From Pseudomonas sp. ZH-FAD (lineage in GTDB: Bacteria > Pseudomonadota > Gammaproteobacteria > Pseudomonadales > Pseudomonadaceae), in contig NZ_PGLR01000034.1 in assembly GCF_002803095.1 (NCBI RefSeq), forward strand, positions 1 through 63,506: DNA of 63,506 bases, read 5' to 3'. This document shows positions 24,557 to 32,449 of the stretch, piece after piece; position 1 is the stretch's first letter, and each line of letters starts with the position of its first letter. The position numbers and the translations under genes were made by a program. Under the pieces are notes generated by a model that saw only the letters and a program-made list of their open reading frames with translations, ran no database searches and was not told where the DNA came from.

Positions 24557-25667
24557 TGGCCTTGGGCACCGCGGTGATCTGCCAGTCGTCGCCCACGGCA
24601 CGGATATCGACAATCTGCAGCTCCGGCGCCTCGGCCATACGGTTGAGCGGCAGCTCGAACAATGGCCGTGCATTGGAACCGAGCAGCTTGGGCGCGACGA
24701 AGATGCGGTACTCGTCCACCAGCCCGGCGCGGGCGAAGGCGCCGGCCAGACGCGGGCCGGCTTCCACCAGCACCTCGTTGACGCCACGGCCGGCCAGCTC
24801 CAGCAGCAACTTGCGCAAATCGACGTGACCATTGCTGCCCGGCACGGCGAGCAGCTCGTGGCCATCGGCCAGGTAGCGGTCGCGCGCGGCAGCGGCCGCG
24901 CAGGTGGCCACCAGCGCCGGGCCGACCTGGAAGAACGCCTTGCTCAGCGGCACCCGCAGCCGGCCATCGACCAGCACCCGCAGCGGCGGCCGCGAGGCGG
25001 CCATGAACGTCGCCTCTGCGCCCAGCCCCAGCTCGTCAGGGCGCACGGTCAGGCGGGCATCGTCGGTCAGCACGGTATCGGCGCCGCTGAGCACCACGCT
25101 GGACTGCGCACGCAAACGCTGCACCTCGGCGCGCGCCGCCGGGCCGGTAATCCACTGACTTTCGCCGCTGGCCATGGCCGTGCGGCCATCGAGACTCATC
25201 GCCGATTTGACCCGCACCAACGGCAGCCCGCTCTCCATGCGCTTGATGAAACCGGCATTGAGCGCGCGCGCCTCGGCCTCCAGCACGCCGGACAGCACTT
25301 CGATACCGGCATTGGCCAGGCGCAACAGGCCGCGCCCGGCGACCTGCGGGTTGGGGTCCTGCATCGCCGCGACCACCCGGCCGACCCCGGCAGCGACCAG
25401 CGCATCGGCGCAGGGCGGCGTACGCCCATGGTGACTGCAGGGTTCCAAAGTGACATAGGCGGTGGCACCGCGCGCCCGTTCGCCGGCCTGGCGCAGGGCG
25501 TGCACCTCGGCGTGCGGTTCGCCGGCACGGGCATGCCAGCCCTCGCCGACGATCTCGCCATCACGCACGATGACGCAGCCGACACGCGGATTGGGATGAG
25601 TGGAGTAAAGGCCTTTGCGCGCCAGCCGCAGGGCGCGCGCCATGAAGACGTGGTCGCGCTCGCTCAT
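24552..25667 (-). CDS. ribD: Bifunctional riboflavin biosynthesis deaminase/reductase RibD
   Basis: A 371-residue protein acting on the GTP cyclohydrolase II product. Residues 1-145 are the zinc deaminase with HAE at 52-54 and zinc cysteines Cys77 and Cys86 (PCSHHGRTPPCADAL); residues 150-371 are the NADPH-dependent reductase (RVKSAMSLDGRTAMASGESQ, VLVEAGPRLAGAF). The ATG overlaps the nrdR stop by four bases, the conserved nrdR-ribD pair. It is upstream of the FMN riboswitch, so it appears not to be controlled by it. Confidence 0.96.
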   Translation of the reverse strand: MSERDHVFMARALRLARKGLYSTHPNPRVGCVIVRDGEIVGEGWHARAGEPHAEVHALRQAGERARGATAYVTLEPCSHHGRTPPCADALVAAGVGRVVAAMQDPNPQVAGRGLLRLANAGIEVLSGVLEAEARALNAGFIKRMESGLPLVRVKSAMSLDGRTAMASGESQWITGPAARAEVQRLRAQSSVVLSGADTVLTDDARLTVRPDELGLGAEATFMAASRPPLRVLVDGRLRVPLSKAFFQVGPALVATCAAAAARDRYLADGHELLAVPGSNGHVDLRKLLLELAGRGVNEVLVEAGPRLAGAFARAGLVDEYRIFVAPKLLGSNARPLFELPLNRMAEAPELQIVDIRAVGDDWQITAVPKAR

Positions 25668-26131
25668 CGGCTTTTCGACGGCTCGCGGGCCAGGCGTTCG
25701 ATCTCTTCGCGGAACTCATTGAGGTCCTGGAAGCGTCGGTACACCGAGGCGAAACGAATGTAGGCCACCTCGTCGAGCTTGCTCAGTTCGGTCATCACCA
25801 ACTCACCGAGCACCAGCGATTTCACCTCACGTTCGCCGGTGGCACGCAATTGCTGCTTGATGCGGGCGATGGCCTCTTCCAGGCGCTCGACGCTTACCGG
25901 GCGTTTTTCCAGCGCACGCTGCATGCCGGCGCGCAGCTTCTCTTCATCGAAGGGCTGACGGCTGCCGTCCTGCTTGATCAGGCGCGGCATCACCAGCTCG
26001 GCAGTTTCGAAGGTAGTGAAACGTTCGCCGCAGGCCACGCATTCGCGGCGGCGGCGCACCTGATCGCCCTCGGCAACCAGACGGGAATCAATGACCTTGG
26101 TGTCGTTGGCGGCGCAGAAGGGACAATGCAT
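25664..26131 (-). CDS. nrdR: Transcriptional repressor NrdR
   Basis: A 155-residue repressor of ribonucleotide reductase genes. The zinc ribbon uses Cys3, Cys6, Cys31 and Cys34, followed by an ATP-cone domain (VMPRLIKQDGSRQPFDEEKLRAGMQRALEKRPVS). The start MHCPFCAAND at 26131 is conserved; the frame extends upstream but without family support. It is coupled to ribD and divergent from the lipoprotein gene at 26277. Confidence 0.97.
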   Translation of the reverse strand: MHCPFCAANDTKVIDSRLVAEGDQVRRRRECVACGERFTTFETAELVMPRLIKQDGSRQPFDEEKLRAGMQRALEKRPVSVERLEEAIARIKQQLRATGEREVKSLVLGELVMTELSKLDEVAYIRFASVYRRFQDLNEFREEIERLAREPSKSR

Positions 26132-26276
26132 GGCAGGCGCTGACTGATTGGCGGCAAAGTCGCCATGGTAGCGCATAGCACGCCGTTGAAAAATGTAAGT
26201 AGCCTTGAGAAGGCCTGCTTGGCAGGTACAAGACAAATTAAGCTATAGGCAAGCACCTCCAAGAGCAGTACATGCC

Positions 26277-26723
26277 ATGATCCGATACCTCCTGCCACTG
26301 GCCCTGAGCGGCCTGCTTGTCGCCTGCGCCGGCGAGCCAACCACCACCGTACCGCCCCCCACGCCAGCACCCGCACCCGCACCGGCACCGGCAGAACCCA
26401 GCTCTGCGCCGATTCAGGGCCCTGGCCTGCGTGGCGAGTTGCTTGGCGTCGCGGCAGGCGCCGATGTCGACCTGGCACTGTTGGGCGTGGATATGCGCGG
26501 CAGGCCGCGCGCGCTGCTCGGCCAGGTTCATCTGCGTGGCAACGGCGAAGCGCTGCCGTTTCATCTACCCCTGAACAACCTGCAGTCACCGCAGGATCTG
26601 CGTCTGGAACTGCGTGGCCGGGTCAGTCACTCCGGGCGCCTGGTGCAACGCCTGCCGGCACGCACCATCGTCGAGCTGCGCGATCAGGACCTTGGCGCAC
26701 TGCAGCTGGTGCCGGCGCCATGA
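26277..26723 (+). CDS. YbaY-like lipoprotein
   Basis: A 148-residue lipoprotein: signal peptide with lipobox LVAC (Cys17), a Pro/Ala-rich linker at about residues 20-45 (repeated PAP), then a single beta-rich domain with VDLALLGVDMRGRP and LRLELRGRVSHSGRL. That domain resembles the YbaY/type III secretion pilotin-like families; function unknown. Two ATGs are possible (26272 in another frame, 26277 in frame). Its stop overlaps the methyltransferase start by four bases. Confidence 0.8.
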   Translation: MIRYLLPLALSGLLVACAGEPTTTVPPPTPAPAPAPAPAEPSSAPIQGPGLRGELLGVAAGADVDLALLGVDMRGRPRALLGQVHLRGNGEALPFHLPLNNLQSPQDLRLELRGRVSHSGRLVQRLPARTIVELRDQDLGALQLVPAP

Positions 26724-27379
26724 GGCCACCCGAAGCGCTGCAGCAGGCACTGAGCGAACTGCTCGGCGATGCCCGCCTGGTGGCCGAAACGCTGCCGGGT
26801 ACCGATATCGCCCTGTGGCTGATCGACGCCAGCAACATGGATCGCGCGTTCAACCCCGAGGAAACCCGGCGCATCCTCGAAGAGCCGCCCTACTGGTGCT
26901 TCTGCTGGGCCAGCGGCCTGGTGCTCGCCCGCTGGCTGGCCGAAAGCCCCGAGTGGGTACGCGGCAAGCGCGTGCTGGATTTCGGCTCAGGCTCCGGCGT
27001 GGCTGCGATTGCCGCAGCCAAGGCAGGTGCCGCCGAAGTGGTGGCCTGCGACCTCGACCCCGTGGCGCTGGCCGCCAGCCGTGCCAATGCCGAGCTCAAC
27101 GGCGTGACGCTGAACTACTCGGAAGATTTCTTCGCCGAAGCGGACCGCTACGACCTGATTCTGGTCGCCGACGTGCTTTACGATCGCGCCAACCTGCCGC
27201 TGCTCGATCATTTTCTCAGCCGCGGCCGTCAGGCGTTGGTGGCCGATTCGCGGGTCAAGGATTTCCAACACCCGCTCTACCAGCGCCTGGCAGTGCTGGA
27301 TGGCTGCACCTGGCCGGACCTGGCCGAACCGGCGGAATTCCGCGAAGTCAGCCTGTATCACGCCGCGCGCCCCTTGTAA
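26720..27379 (+). CDS. Class I SAM-dependent methyltransferase, ETFB-lysine/PrmA-like
   Basis: A 219-residue Rossmann-fold methyltransferase with the SAM-binding motif VLDFGSGSGVAAIAAAKAGA near 89-108, acidic residue in VVACDLDPVALAA and the post-motif ILVADVLYD. The N-terminal PYWCFCWASGLVLARWL is typical of the group related to electron-transfer-flavoprotein beta lysine methyltransferase and L11 methyltransferase. The protein substrate cannot be fixed from sequence. Translation is coupled to the lipoprotein gene (ATGA overlap). Confidence 0.85.
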   Translation: MRPPEALQQALSELLGDARLVAETLPGTDIALWLIDASNMDRAFNPEETRRILEEPPYWCFCWASGLVLARWLAESPEWVRGKRVLDFGSGSGVAAIAAAKAGAAEVVACDLDPVALAASRANAELNGVTLNYSEDFFAEADRYDLILVADVLYDRANLPLLDHFLSRGRQALVADSRVKDFQHPLYQRLAVLDGCTWPDLAEPAEFREVSLYHAARPL

Positions 27380-27434
27380 CCGCGCCACGCTGCCCGCATT
27401 AATAGACCATTGCCCTGCTTTTTCGAGACCGACC

Positions 27435-28307
27435 ATGAGCGACTCCCCTTACATCTTCGACATCTCCGGCGCCGCCAGCTTCGAGCAACTGGTGATCGAG
27501 AACTCCTTCCACAAACCGGTACTGGTGGACTTCTGGGCCGAGTGGTGCGCGCCGTGCAAGGCGCTGATGCCGATGCTGGCGAAGATCACCGAGGAATACG
27601 CCGGTGAATTGCTGCTGGCCAAGGTCAACTGCGATATCGAGCAGGACATCGTCATGCGTTTCGGCATTCGCAGCCTGCCGACCGTGGTGCTGTTCAAGAA
27701 CGGTCAGCCGGTGGACGGCTTCGCCGGCGCCCAGCCGGAAGCGGCGATCCGCGAGATGCTCAAACCCCATGTCGCCGAACCGGCTCCTGCCGCTGCCGAC
27801 CCGATGGAAGCTGCCCACGCGTTGTTCGCCGAAGGACGTTTTGCCGACACCGAAGCGCTACTCAAGCAAGTGCTGACGGAAGACAACGAGAACGCGGCCG
27901 CGCTGATTCTCTACGCACGCTGCCTGGCCGAACGCGGCGAGCTGGGCGAGGCGGAAACCGTGCTCAACGCGGTCAAGGGCGATGAGCACAAGCAGGCGCT
28001 GGCCGGCGCCAAGGCGCAGCTGACTTTCCTGCGCCAGGCTGCCGACCTGCCAGACGCTGCCACGCTGAAAAGCCGCCTGGCGCAGAATTCCGAGGATGAC
28101 GAAGCGGTGTATCAACTGGCCGTACAACAACTGGCGCGCCAGCAGTACGAAGCGGCGCTGGACGGCCTGCTCAAGCTGTTCGTGCGCAATCGCAGCTACA
28201 GCGACGGCTTGCCACACAAGACCCTGCTGCAAGTGTTCGATCTGCTCGGCGGCGACCACCCGCTGGTCACTACTTACCGCCGCAAGCTGTATCAGGCGAT
28301 CTACTGA
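27435..28307 (+). CDS. Thioredoxin-TPR co-chaperone, YbbN/CnoX type
   Basis: A 290-residue protein with an N-terminal thioredoxin fold (residues 5-115) and a C-terminal TPR-like helical region (125-290), the CnoX/YbbN plan. Unlike E. coli CnoX it retains a full active-site pair WCAPCK (Cys38, Cys41), as is usual for many other bacteria. The predicted job is holding and reducing client proteins under oxidative stress. The ATG at 27435 is the conserved start after an upstream open extension. Confidence 0.93.
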   Translation: MSDSPYIFDISGAASFEQLVIENSFHKPVLVDFWAEWCAPCKALMPMLAKITEEYAGELLLAKVNCDIEQDIVMRFGIRSLPTVVLFKNGQPVDGFAGAQPEAAIREMLKPHVAEPAPAAADPMEAAHALFAEGRFADTEALLKQVLTEDNENAAALILYARCLAERGELGEAETVLNAVKGDEHKQALAGAKAQLTFLRQAADLPDAATLKSRLAQNSEDDEAVYQLAVQQLARQQYEAALDGLLKLFVRNRSYSDGLPHKTLLQVFDLLGGDHPLVTTYRRKLYQAIY

Positions 28308-28329
28308 TCCCAGCGTTGGATCTCGCTCG

Positions 28330-28437
28330 CAGTAGGGCGCCCCGGAACGCCCTACGACCCTCGCCTTGTGGTGCGCACCAGCGATGGTGGCGCTAGCGCC
28401 TCGTTGCGCGCTGCATGGCAGCGCGCGACACCCTACC
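28330..28437 (+). repeat. GTAGGGCG/CACCCTAC palindromic intergenic repeat
   Basis: GTAGGGCG...CGCCCTAC (28332-28355) and a second hairpin of GCGCGCTGC...GCAGCGCGC type ending with CACCCTAC (to 28436) fill the gap between the convergent thioredoxin and DUF genes. It may serve as terminator as well as repeat. Confidence 0.6.
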
Positions 28438-28448
28438 AGCCCGGGCGG

Positions 28449-28790
28449 CTACTCCTGCCAGTGATAGATCGGCGCATCCGCGCCGGTTTCCATGCGGATC
28501 TGCTCGCAATGACGCAGACGCACCAGCAAGCGCTTGCCTGCAGCTTCACCACCGGCCAGCGCAGCCAGCTGTGCCATCAGCCTTGGCCCTTCGATCTGCC
28601 CCGCCTCACGCACCAGTTGCAAAGCGGTCTGCCACAATGCATCACCCGCATCCGCCGCAGGAATCGGCGTGGCCACACTGGCGACCGGCGTAACCGCCAC
28701 GTGCTGCGCCAGTTGCGCCCAGTCCTCAGCATCCAGTTCCAGCGTCAGGTCCACCGGCCAGTCGCCAATGCGCCCACGTATTCGCACCAT
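28449..28790 (-). CDS. Conserved hypothetical protein (PA4062-like)
   Basis: A 113-residue soluble, acidic protein with no signal peptide. I recognise it only as a conserved pseudomonad protein at this chromosomal place. It has DWPVDLTLELDAEDWAQLAQHV at the N-terminus, an Ala/Val-rich linker near 35-50 and a helical C-terminal half. It is divergent from the zinc operon, so its promoter region 28791-28903 is shared with the Zur box; co-regulation by zinc is therefore possible. Confidence 0.75.
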   Translation of the reverse strand: MVRIRGRIGDWPVDLTLELDAEDWAQLAQHVAVTPVASVATPIPAADAGDALWQTALQLVREAGQIEGPRLMAQLAALAGGEAAGKRLLVRLRHCEQIRMETGADAPIYHWQE

Positions 28791-28859
28791 GTTCAGCCTC
28801 CAGTCAGGAATTCACATGCTCCCACGGCAGTGCCAGGCTGGCCAGTTCGCCACGAAAGT

Positions 28860-28874
28860 TGTTATAACGTAACA
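28860..28874. promoter_or_regulatory. Zur operator (zinc repressor box)
   Basis: TGTTATAACGTAACA agrees at 13 of 15 positions with the gamma-proteobacterial Zur box TGTTATAATATAACA (consensus from memory) and is a near-perfect palindrome. It lies 30 bases before the ZrgA-like gene, a site where Zur with bound zinc would block transcription. In P. aeruginosa the equivalent PA4063-PA4066 operon is zinc-regulated (established knowledge). Confidence 0.88.
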
Positions 28875-28903
28875 ATCAAATCGCACCTACGCTGGAGATA
28901 ACC

Positions 28904-29488
28904 ATGCGCCACCTGCTGCTCGCCCTGCCCTTCGCCCTGTTGCCCCTGGTCGCTGCCCAGGCTCATGAGCACGGCCATGATCACGACCACGAACACTCCC
29001 ACGACAGCCTGGGTGCCCACGAGCATGGTGTCGCCAGCCTCAATGCCGCGCTGGACGGCAACCTGCTGGAGCTGCAATTCGAAAGCCCGGCGATGAACCT
29101 GGTCGGCTTCGAACATGCGGCCAAGAGCGATGCCGACAAGGCCAAGGTCGCGGCCGCCAAGCGCGAGCTGGAGCAGCCCATCAGCCTGTTCGCCCTGACC
29201 AGCGGCGACTGCAAGGCCACCGAAGTCGAACTGCAAAGCCCCCTGTTCGCTGACAAGGCGCACGAGCACAAGCATGATCATCACGATCACAAGCACGAAG
29301 GTGAACACAGCGACATTCATGCGCACTACCGCTTCGAATGCGCCAAGGCCAACGAATTGAAACAACTGGATCTGGCCGAGCTGTTCAAACGCTTCCCCGC
29401 CACCGAGAAGATTCAGGTACAACTGATCGGCCCGAACGGCCAACAGGGCGTGGAACTGACTCCAGCTCAGCCGCGTCTGTCTTTCTGA
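28904..29488 (+). CDS. Periplasmic zinc-binding protein, DUF2796/ZrgA-like
   Basis: A 194-residue exported protein, signal peptide cleaved near AQA (residue 20). Two histidine-rich stretches are visible: residues 20-42 (HEHGHDHDHEHSHD) and about 121-140 (HEHKHDHHDHKHEG), expected to bind zinc. It matches the ZrgA/DUF2796 family, which takes part in zinc uptake under limitation. It opens the zinc operon with the ABC exporter-type pair and DUF3299 protein, under a Zur box. Confidence 0.9.
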   Translation: MRHLLLALPFALLPLVAAQAHEHGHDHDHEHSHDSLGAHEHGVASLNAALDGNLLELQFESPAMNLVGFEHAAKSDADKAKVAAAKRELEQPISLFALTSGDCKATEVELQSPLFADKAHEHKHDHHDHKHEGEHSDIHAHYRFECAKANELKQLDLAELFKRFPATEKIQVQLIGPNGQQGVELTPAQPRLSF

Positions 29489-29492
29489 TGCC

Positions 29493-29612
29493 GTAGGGTG
29501 GATCGGGGCGCGTAGCTGACGCTCTTTTCATCCACCCCATCAGTTTTGTGGGAGGACCAGGTGGTGACCCGTTTTAGCCGCGAAAAATCTCGCCGCTAAA
29601 GCGCCTCCTACA
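29493..29612 (+). repeat. Palindromic repeats and REP pair inside the zinc operon
   Basis: GGTGGAT...ATCCACC hairpin (29497-29537) followed by an inverted REP pair, GTGGGAGGACC...AGCGCCTCCTAC (29548-29611). They stand in the 219-base gap between the ZrgA-like gene and the ABC ATPase gene and can fold into strong RNA hairpins, which may lower downstream expression. Confidence 0.75.
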
Positions 29613-29707
29613 AACCTGCTCCGCAGGTGTGAATGCCATCCGCGAGCTCGGCTCAGACAATCAGGCCACCATGCCCGGCTTTTCATGAACGACGATTCGA
29701 AGAAACC

Positions 29708-30415
29708 ATGACCCAACCTCTGATCGAACTCGCCGATCTCGGCTTCGCCTGGCCTGGCCAGGCGCAGCTGTTGGATATCCCTTCCTTCACCCTGGCGCGC
29801 GGTGAAACCCTGTTTCTGAAAGGCCCCAGCGGCAGCGGCAAGACCACCCTGCTCGGCCTGCTCGGCGGCGTGCAACGGGCGCAAAGCGGCCATATTCGCC
29901 TGCTCGGCCAGGACCTGGGCCAGCTTTCGGCCGGCGCCCGCGACCGTTTCCGCGTCGATCACACCGGCTATATCTTCCAGCAGTTCAACCTGCTGCCGTT
30001 TCTTTCCGTGCGCGAGAACGTCGAGCTGCCCTGCCGCTTCTCGCGCCTGCGCGCCGACCGCGCGCGCCAGCGCCATGGCAGCGTCGATGCCGCCGCCGCG
30101 GCGCTGCTCGATCACCTCGGCCTGCGCACCGACCTGCTCGGCCGCCGTGCCGACGAACTGTCCATCGGCCAGCAACAACGCGTTGCCGCCGCGCGTGCAC
30201 TGATCGGCCAGCCGGAACTGGTGATCGCCGACGAACCCACCTCGGCCCTGGACTTCGACGCCCGCGAAGCCTTCCTGCAATTGCTTTTCGCCGAATGCCG
30301 CGCCGCTGGCGCCAGCCTGCTGTTCGTCAGTCACGACCAGAGCCTGGCTCCTCTGTTCGACCGCAGCCTGTCGCTGGGCGAACTCAATCGCGCCGCCAAG
30401 TCCGTCGAGGTCTGA
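29708..30415 (+). CDS. ABC transporter ATP-binding protein (MacB/LolD type) of the zinc operon
   Basis: A 235-residue ATPase with Walker A GPSGSGKTT near 40, Q-loop FQQFNLLPFLSV, signature LSIGQQQRVAAAR near 148 and Walker B LVIADEPTSALD near 172. It is of the MacB/LolD group, which energises extraction from the membrane rather than import. It pairs with the FtsX-like permease one base downstream. Known homologues are Zur-regulated (PA4064). The ATG at 29708 is conserved; the longer frame is not. Confidence 0.93.
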   Translation: MTQPLIELADLGFAWPGQAQLLDIPSFTLARGETLFLKGPSGSGKTTLLGLLGGVQRAQSGHIRLLGQDLGQLSAGARDRFRVDHTGYIFQQFNLLPFLSVRENVELPCRFSRLRADRARQRHGSVDAAAAALLDHLGLRTDLLGRRADELSIGQQQRVAAARALIGQPELVIADEPTSALDFDAREAFLQLLFAECRAAGASLLFVSHDQSLAPLFDRSLSLGELNRAAKSVEV

Positions 30416-30416
30416 G

Positions 30417-31682
30417 ATGCACCTGATCCGCATCGCCCTGGCCAGCTTGGCCAACCGTCGTTTCACCGCCCTGCTCACCGTTTTCGCCATCGCCCTGTCG
30501 GTGTGCCTGCTGCTGGCCGTGGAACGTGTACGTACCGAGGCTCGCGCCAGCTTCGCCAACACCATCAGCGGCACCGACCTGATCGTTGGCGCCCGCTCGG
30601 GCAGCGTGAATCTGCTGCTGTACTCGGTATTTCGCATCGGCAACGCCACCAACAACATCCGCTGGGACAGCTTCGAGCGCTTCGCCAATCACCGCCAGGT
30701 GAAGTGGGCCATCCCCATTTCTCTCGGCGACTCGCACCGTGGCTATCGGGTGATGGGCACCAGCACTGCCTATTTCGAGCACTATCGCTACGCCCGCAGC
30801 CAGGCGCTACAACTGGCACAGGGTCGCGAGTTTGCCGACGACCCGTTCGAGGTGGTACTGGGCGCGGAAGTGGCGCAGGCGCTGGGCTACGGCCTCGGCG
30901 AGAAGATCGTCCTGGCACACGGCGTCGCCACCATCAGCCTGGTCAAGCATGACGACAAGCCGTTCACCGTGGTCGGCATCCTCGAACGTACCGGCACGCC
31001 GGTGGACCGCACGCTGCACATCTCCCTGGCCGGGATGGAGGCGCTGCATATCGACTGGCAGAACGGTATGCCGGCACGCGGCGCGGCGCAGATCAGCGCG
31101 GATCAGGCACGCGCCATGGACCTGCAGCCGAAGCAGATCACCGCGTTCATGCTCGGTCTCAACAGCAAGATCGCCACCTTCAGCCTGCAACGCGAGATCA
31201 ACGAGTTCCGCGGCGAGCCGCTGCTGGCGATCCTGCCCGGCGTCGCCCTGCAGGAACTGTGGAGCCTGATGGGCACCGCCGAGCAGGCGCTGTTCGTGGT
31301 CTCGCTGTTCGTTGTACTGACCGGCCTGATCGGCATGCTCACGGCCATTCTCACCAGCCTCAACGAGCGTCGTCGGGAGATGGCCATCCTGCGTTCGGTG
31401 GGCGCTCGCCCCTGGCATATCGCCAGTCTGCTGGTGCTGGAGGCCTTCACTCTGGCGCTGGCAGGCGTGGCCTTCGGTGTCGCGCTGCTCTATCTGGGCA
31501 TCGCCGGCAGCCAGGGTTTCGTCCAGGCCAATTACGGTCTGTATCTGGCACTCAATGCGCCGTCGAGTTACGAATGGAAACTGCTTGGCGGCATTCTCGC
31601 CGCCGCCGTGGCGATGGGCAGCGTACCGGCCTGGCGGGCCTATCGGCAGTCACTCGCCGATGGCCTGTCGATACGCCTGTAA
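30417..31682 (+). CDS. FtsX/MacB-like ABC permease of the zinc operon
   Basis: A 421-residue permease with one N-terminal membrane helix (residues 15-38), a large periplasmic domain (about 40-280) and three C-terminal helices, the MacB/FtsX topology. The C-terminal domain begins near LFVVSLFVVLTGLIGMLTAI and has RRREMAILRSVGARPWHIA. It forms a complex with the ATPase upstream. Homologues are zinc-repressed (PA4065); whether zinc, a zincophore or lipoprotein is moved is not known. Confidence 0.93.
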   Translation: MHLIRIALASLANRRFTALLTVFAIALSVCLLLAVERVRTEARASFANTISGTDLIVGARSGSVNLLLYSVFRIGNATNNIRWDSFERFANHRQVKWAIPISLGDSHRGYRVMGTSTAYFEHYRYARSQALQLAQGREFADDPFEVVLGAEVAQALGYGLGEKIVLAHGVATISLVKHDDKPFTVVGILERTGTPVDRTLHISLAGMEALHIDWQNGMPARGAAQISADQARAMDLQPKQITAFMLGLNSKIATFSLQREINEFRGEPLLAILPGVALQELWSLMGTAEQALFVVSLFVVLTGLIGMLTAILTSLNERRREMAILRSVGARPWHIASLLVLEAFTLALAGVAFGVALLYLGIAGSQGFVQANYGLYLALNAPSSYEWKLLGGILAAAVAMGSVPAWRAYRQSLADGLSIRL

Positions 31683-31734
31683 GGTGCGATTCGCCTGTAC
31701 ACTGTGCAGGCGAATCACTGCACAGAGGTAATCC

Positions 31735-32256
31735 ATGTTCCGCCCCCTGCTCGCCAGCCTGTTGCTGACGCTGGCCCTGCCGCTGGCCGCCGCCGATGTG
31801 CGCGAAATCACCTGGTCGGAGCTGATTCCGCCGGACGCTCCGCCGCAGGTCATCAACCCCGCACCGATCCACGACCTCTCGCAATTGGCCGACGCCCTGG
31901 CCGAATCCGGCCCGGCTGCCATGCAGCAATCGCCGGCAGCACCGGTGGTCAAGGAGCTCAATGGCCAGCAGGTGAAACTGCCCGGCTATATCGTGCCGCT
32001 GGATGTGACAGACGAAGGCCGGGTGGTGGAGTTTTTGCTGGTGCCCTACTTCGGCGCCTGCATCCACGTGCCGCCACCGCCCTCGAACCAGATCGTCCAT
32101 GTCACCAGCGAACTCGGCGTGCTGCTCGATGCGCTGTACCAGCCCTTCTGGGTGGAAGGCCCGCTGAAAACCGAGCATGTCAGCAGCGAGCTGGCCGAGG
32201 TCGGTTACCAGATGGAAGCGGACAAGATCTACGCCTACGAATTGCCGGATAGCTGA
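31735..32256 (+). CDS. DUF3299 periplasmic protein of the zinc operon
   Basis: A 173-residue secreted protein with a signal peptide ending near PLAAADV (residue 20) and the DUF3299 signature VKLPGYIVPLDV and VPYFGACIHVPPPPSNQIVHV, with a conserved Cys in GACIHVPPPP. It is the last gene of the Zur operon (PA4066-like). The molecular role is unknown; Cys and His residues suggest metal contact. Confidence 0.9.
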   Translation: MFRPLLASLLLTLALPLAAADVREITWSELIPPDAPPQVINPAPIHDLSQLADALAESGPAAMQQSPAAPVVKELNGQQVKLPGYIVPLDVTDEGRVVEFLLVPYFGACIHVPPPPSNQIVHVTSELGVLLDALYQPFWVEGPLKTEHVSSELAEVGYQMEADKIYAYELPDS

Positions 32257-32260
32257 GCCT

Positions 32261-32350
32261 GTAGGAGCCCCGCCTCGGGGCGAAGCGGTCGCCGGTCATC
32301 CAGAAACATCTGCGGTGTTAGCACTATTCGCCGCGAGGCGCGTCTCCTAC
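32261..32350 (+). repeat. REP pair downstream of zinc operon
   Basis: GTAGGAGCCCCGCCTCGGGG at the left and CGCCGCGAGGCGCGTCTCCTAC at the right face each other. The left arm is identical to the reverse complement of the REP at 3689-3714. Confidence 0.8.
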
Positions 32351-32384
32351 AAAAGCCAAGACGCTACCGTGCCTAACGACACCT

Positions 32385-32425
32385 CCAAGTAAAAAGCCAG
32401 ACACTGGGTCTGGCTTTTTACTTGG
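32385..32425. terminator. Bidirectional rho-independent terminator
   Basis: An 18-base perfect stem (CCAAGTAAAAAGCCAGAC with its complement) around the loop ACTGG, with A/T runs on both sides. It lies between the convergent DUF3299 and TPR genes and can end transcription from both strands. Confidence 0.95.
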
Positions 32426-32449
32426 TGCGCGCGACGCACCGAGAACGAC

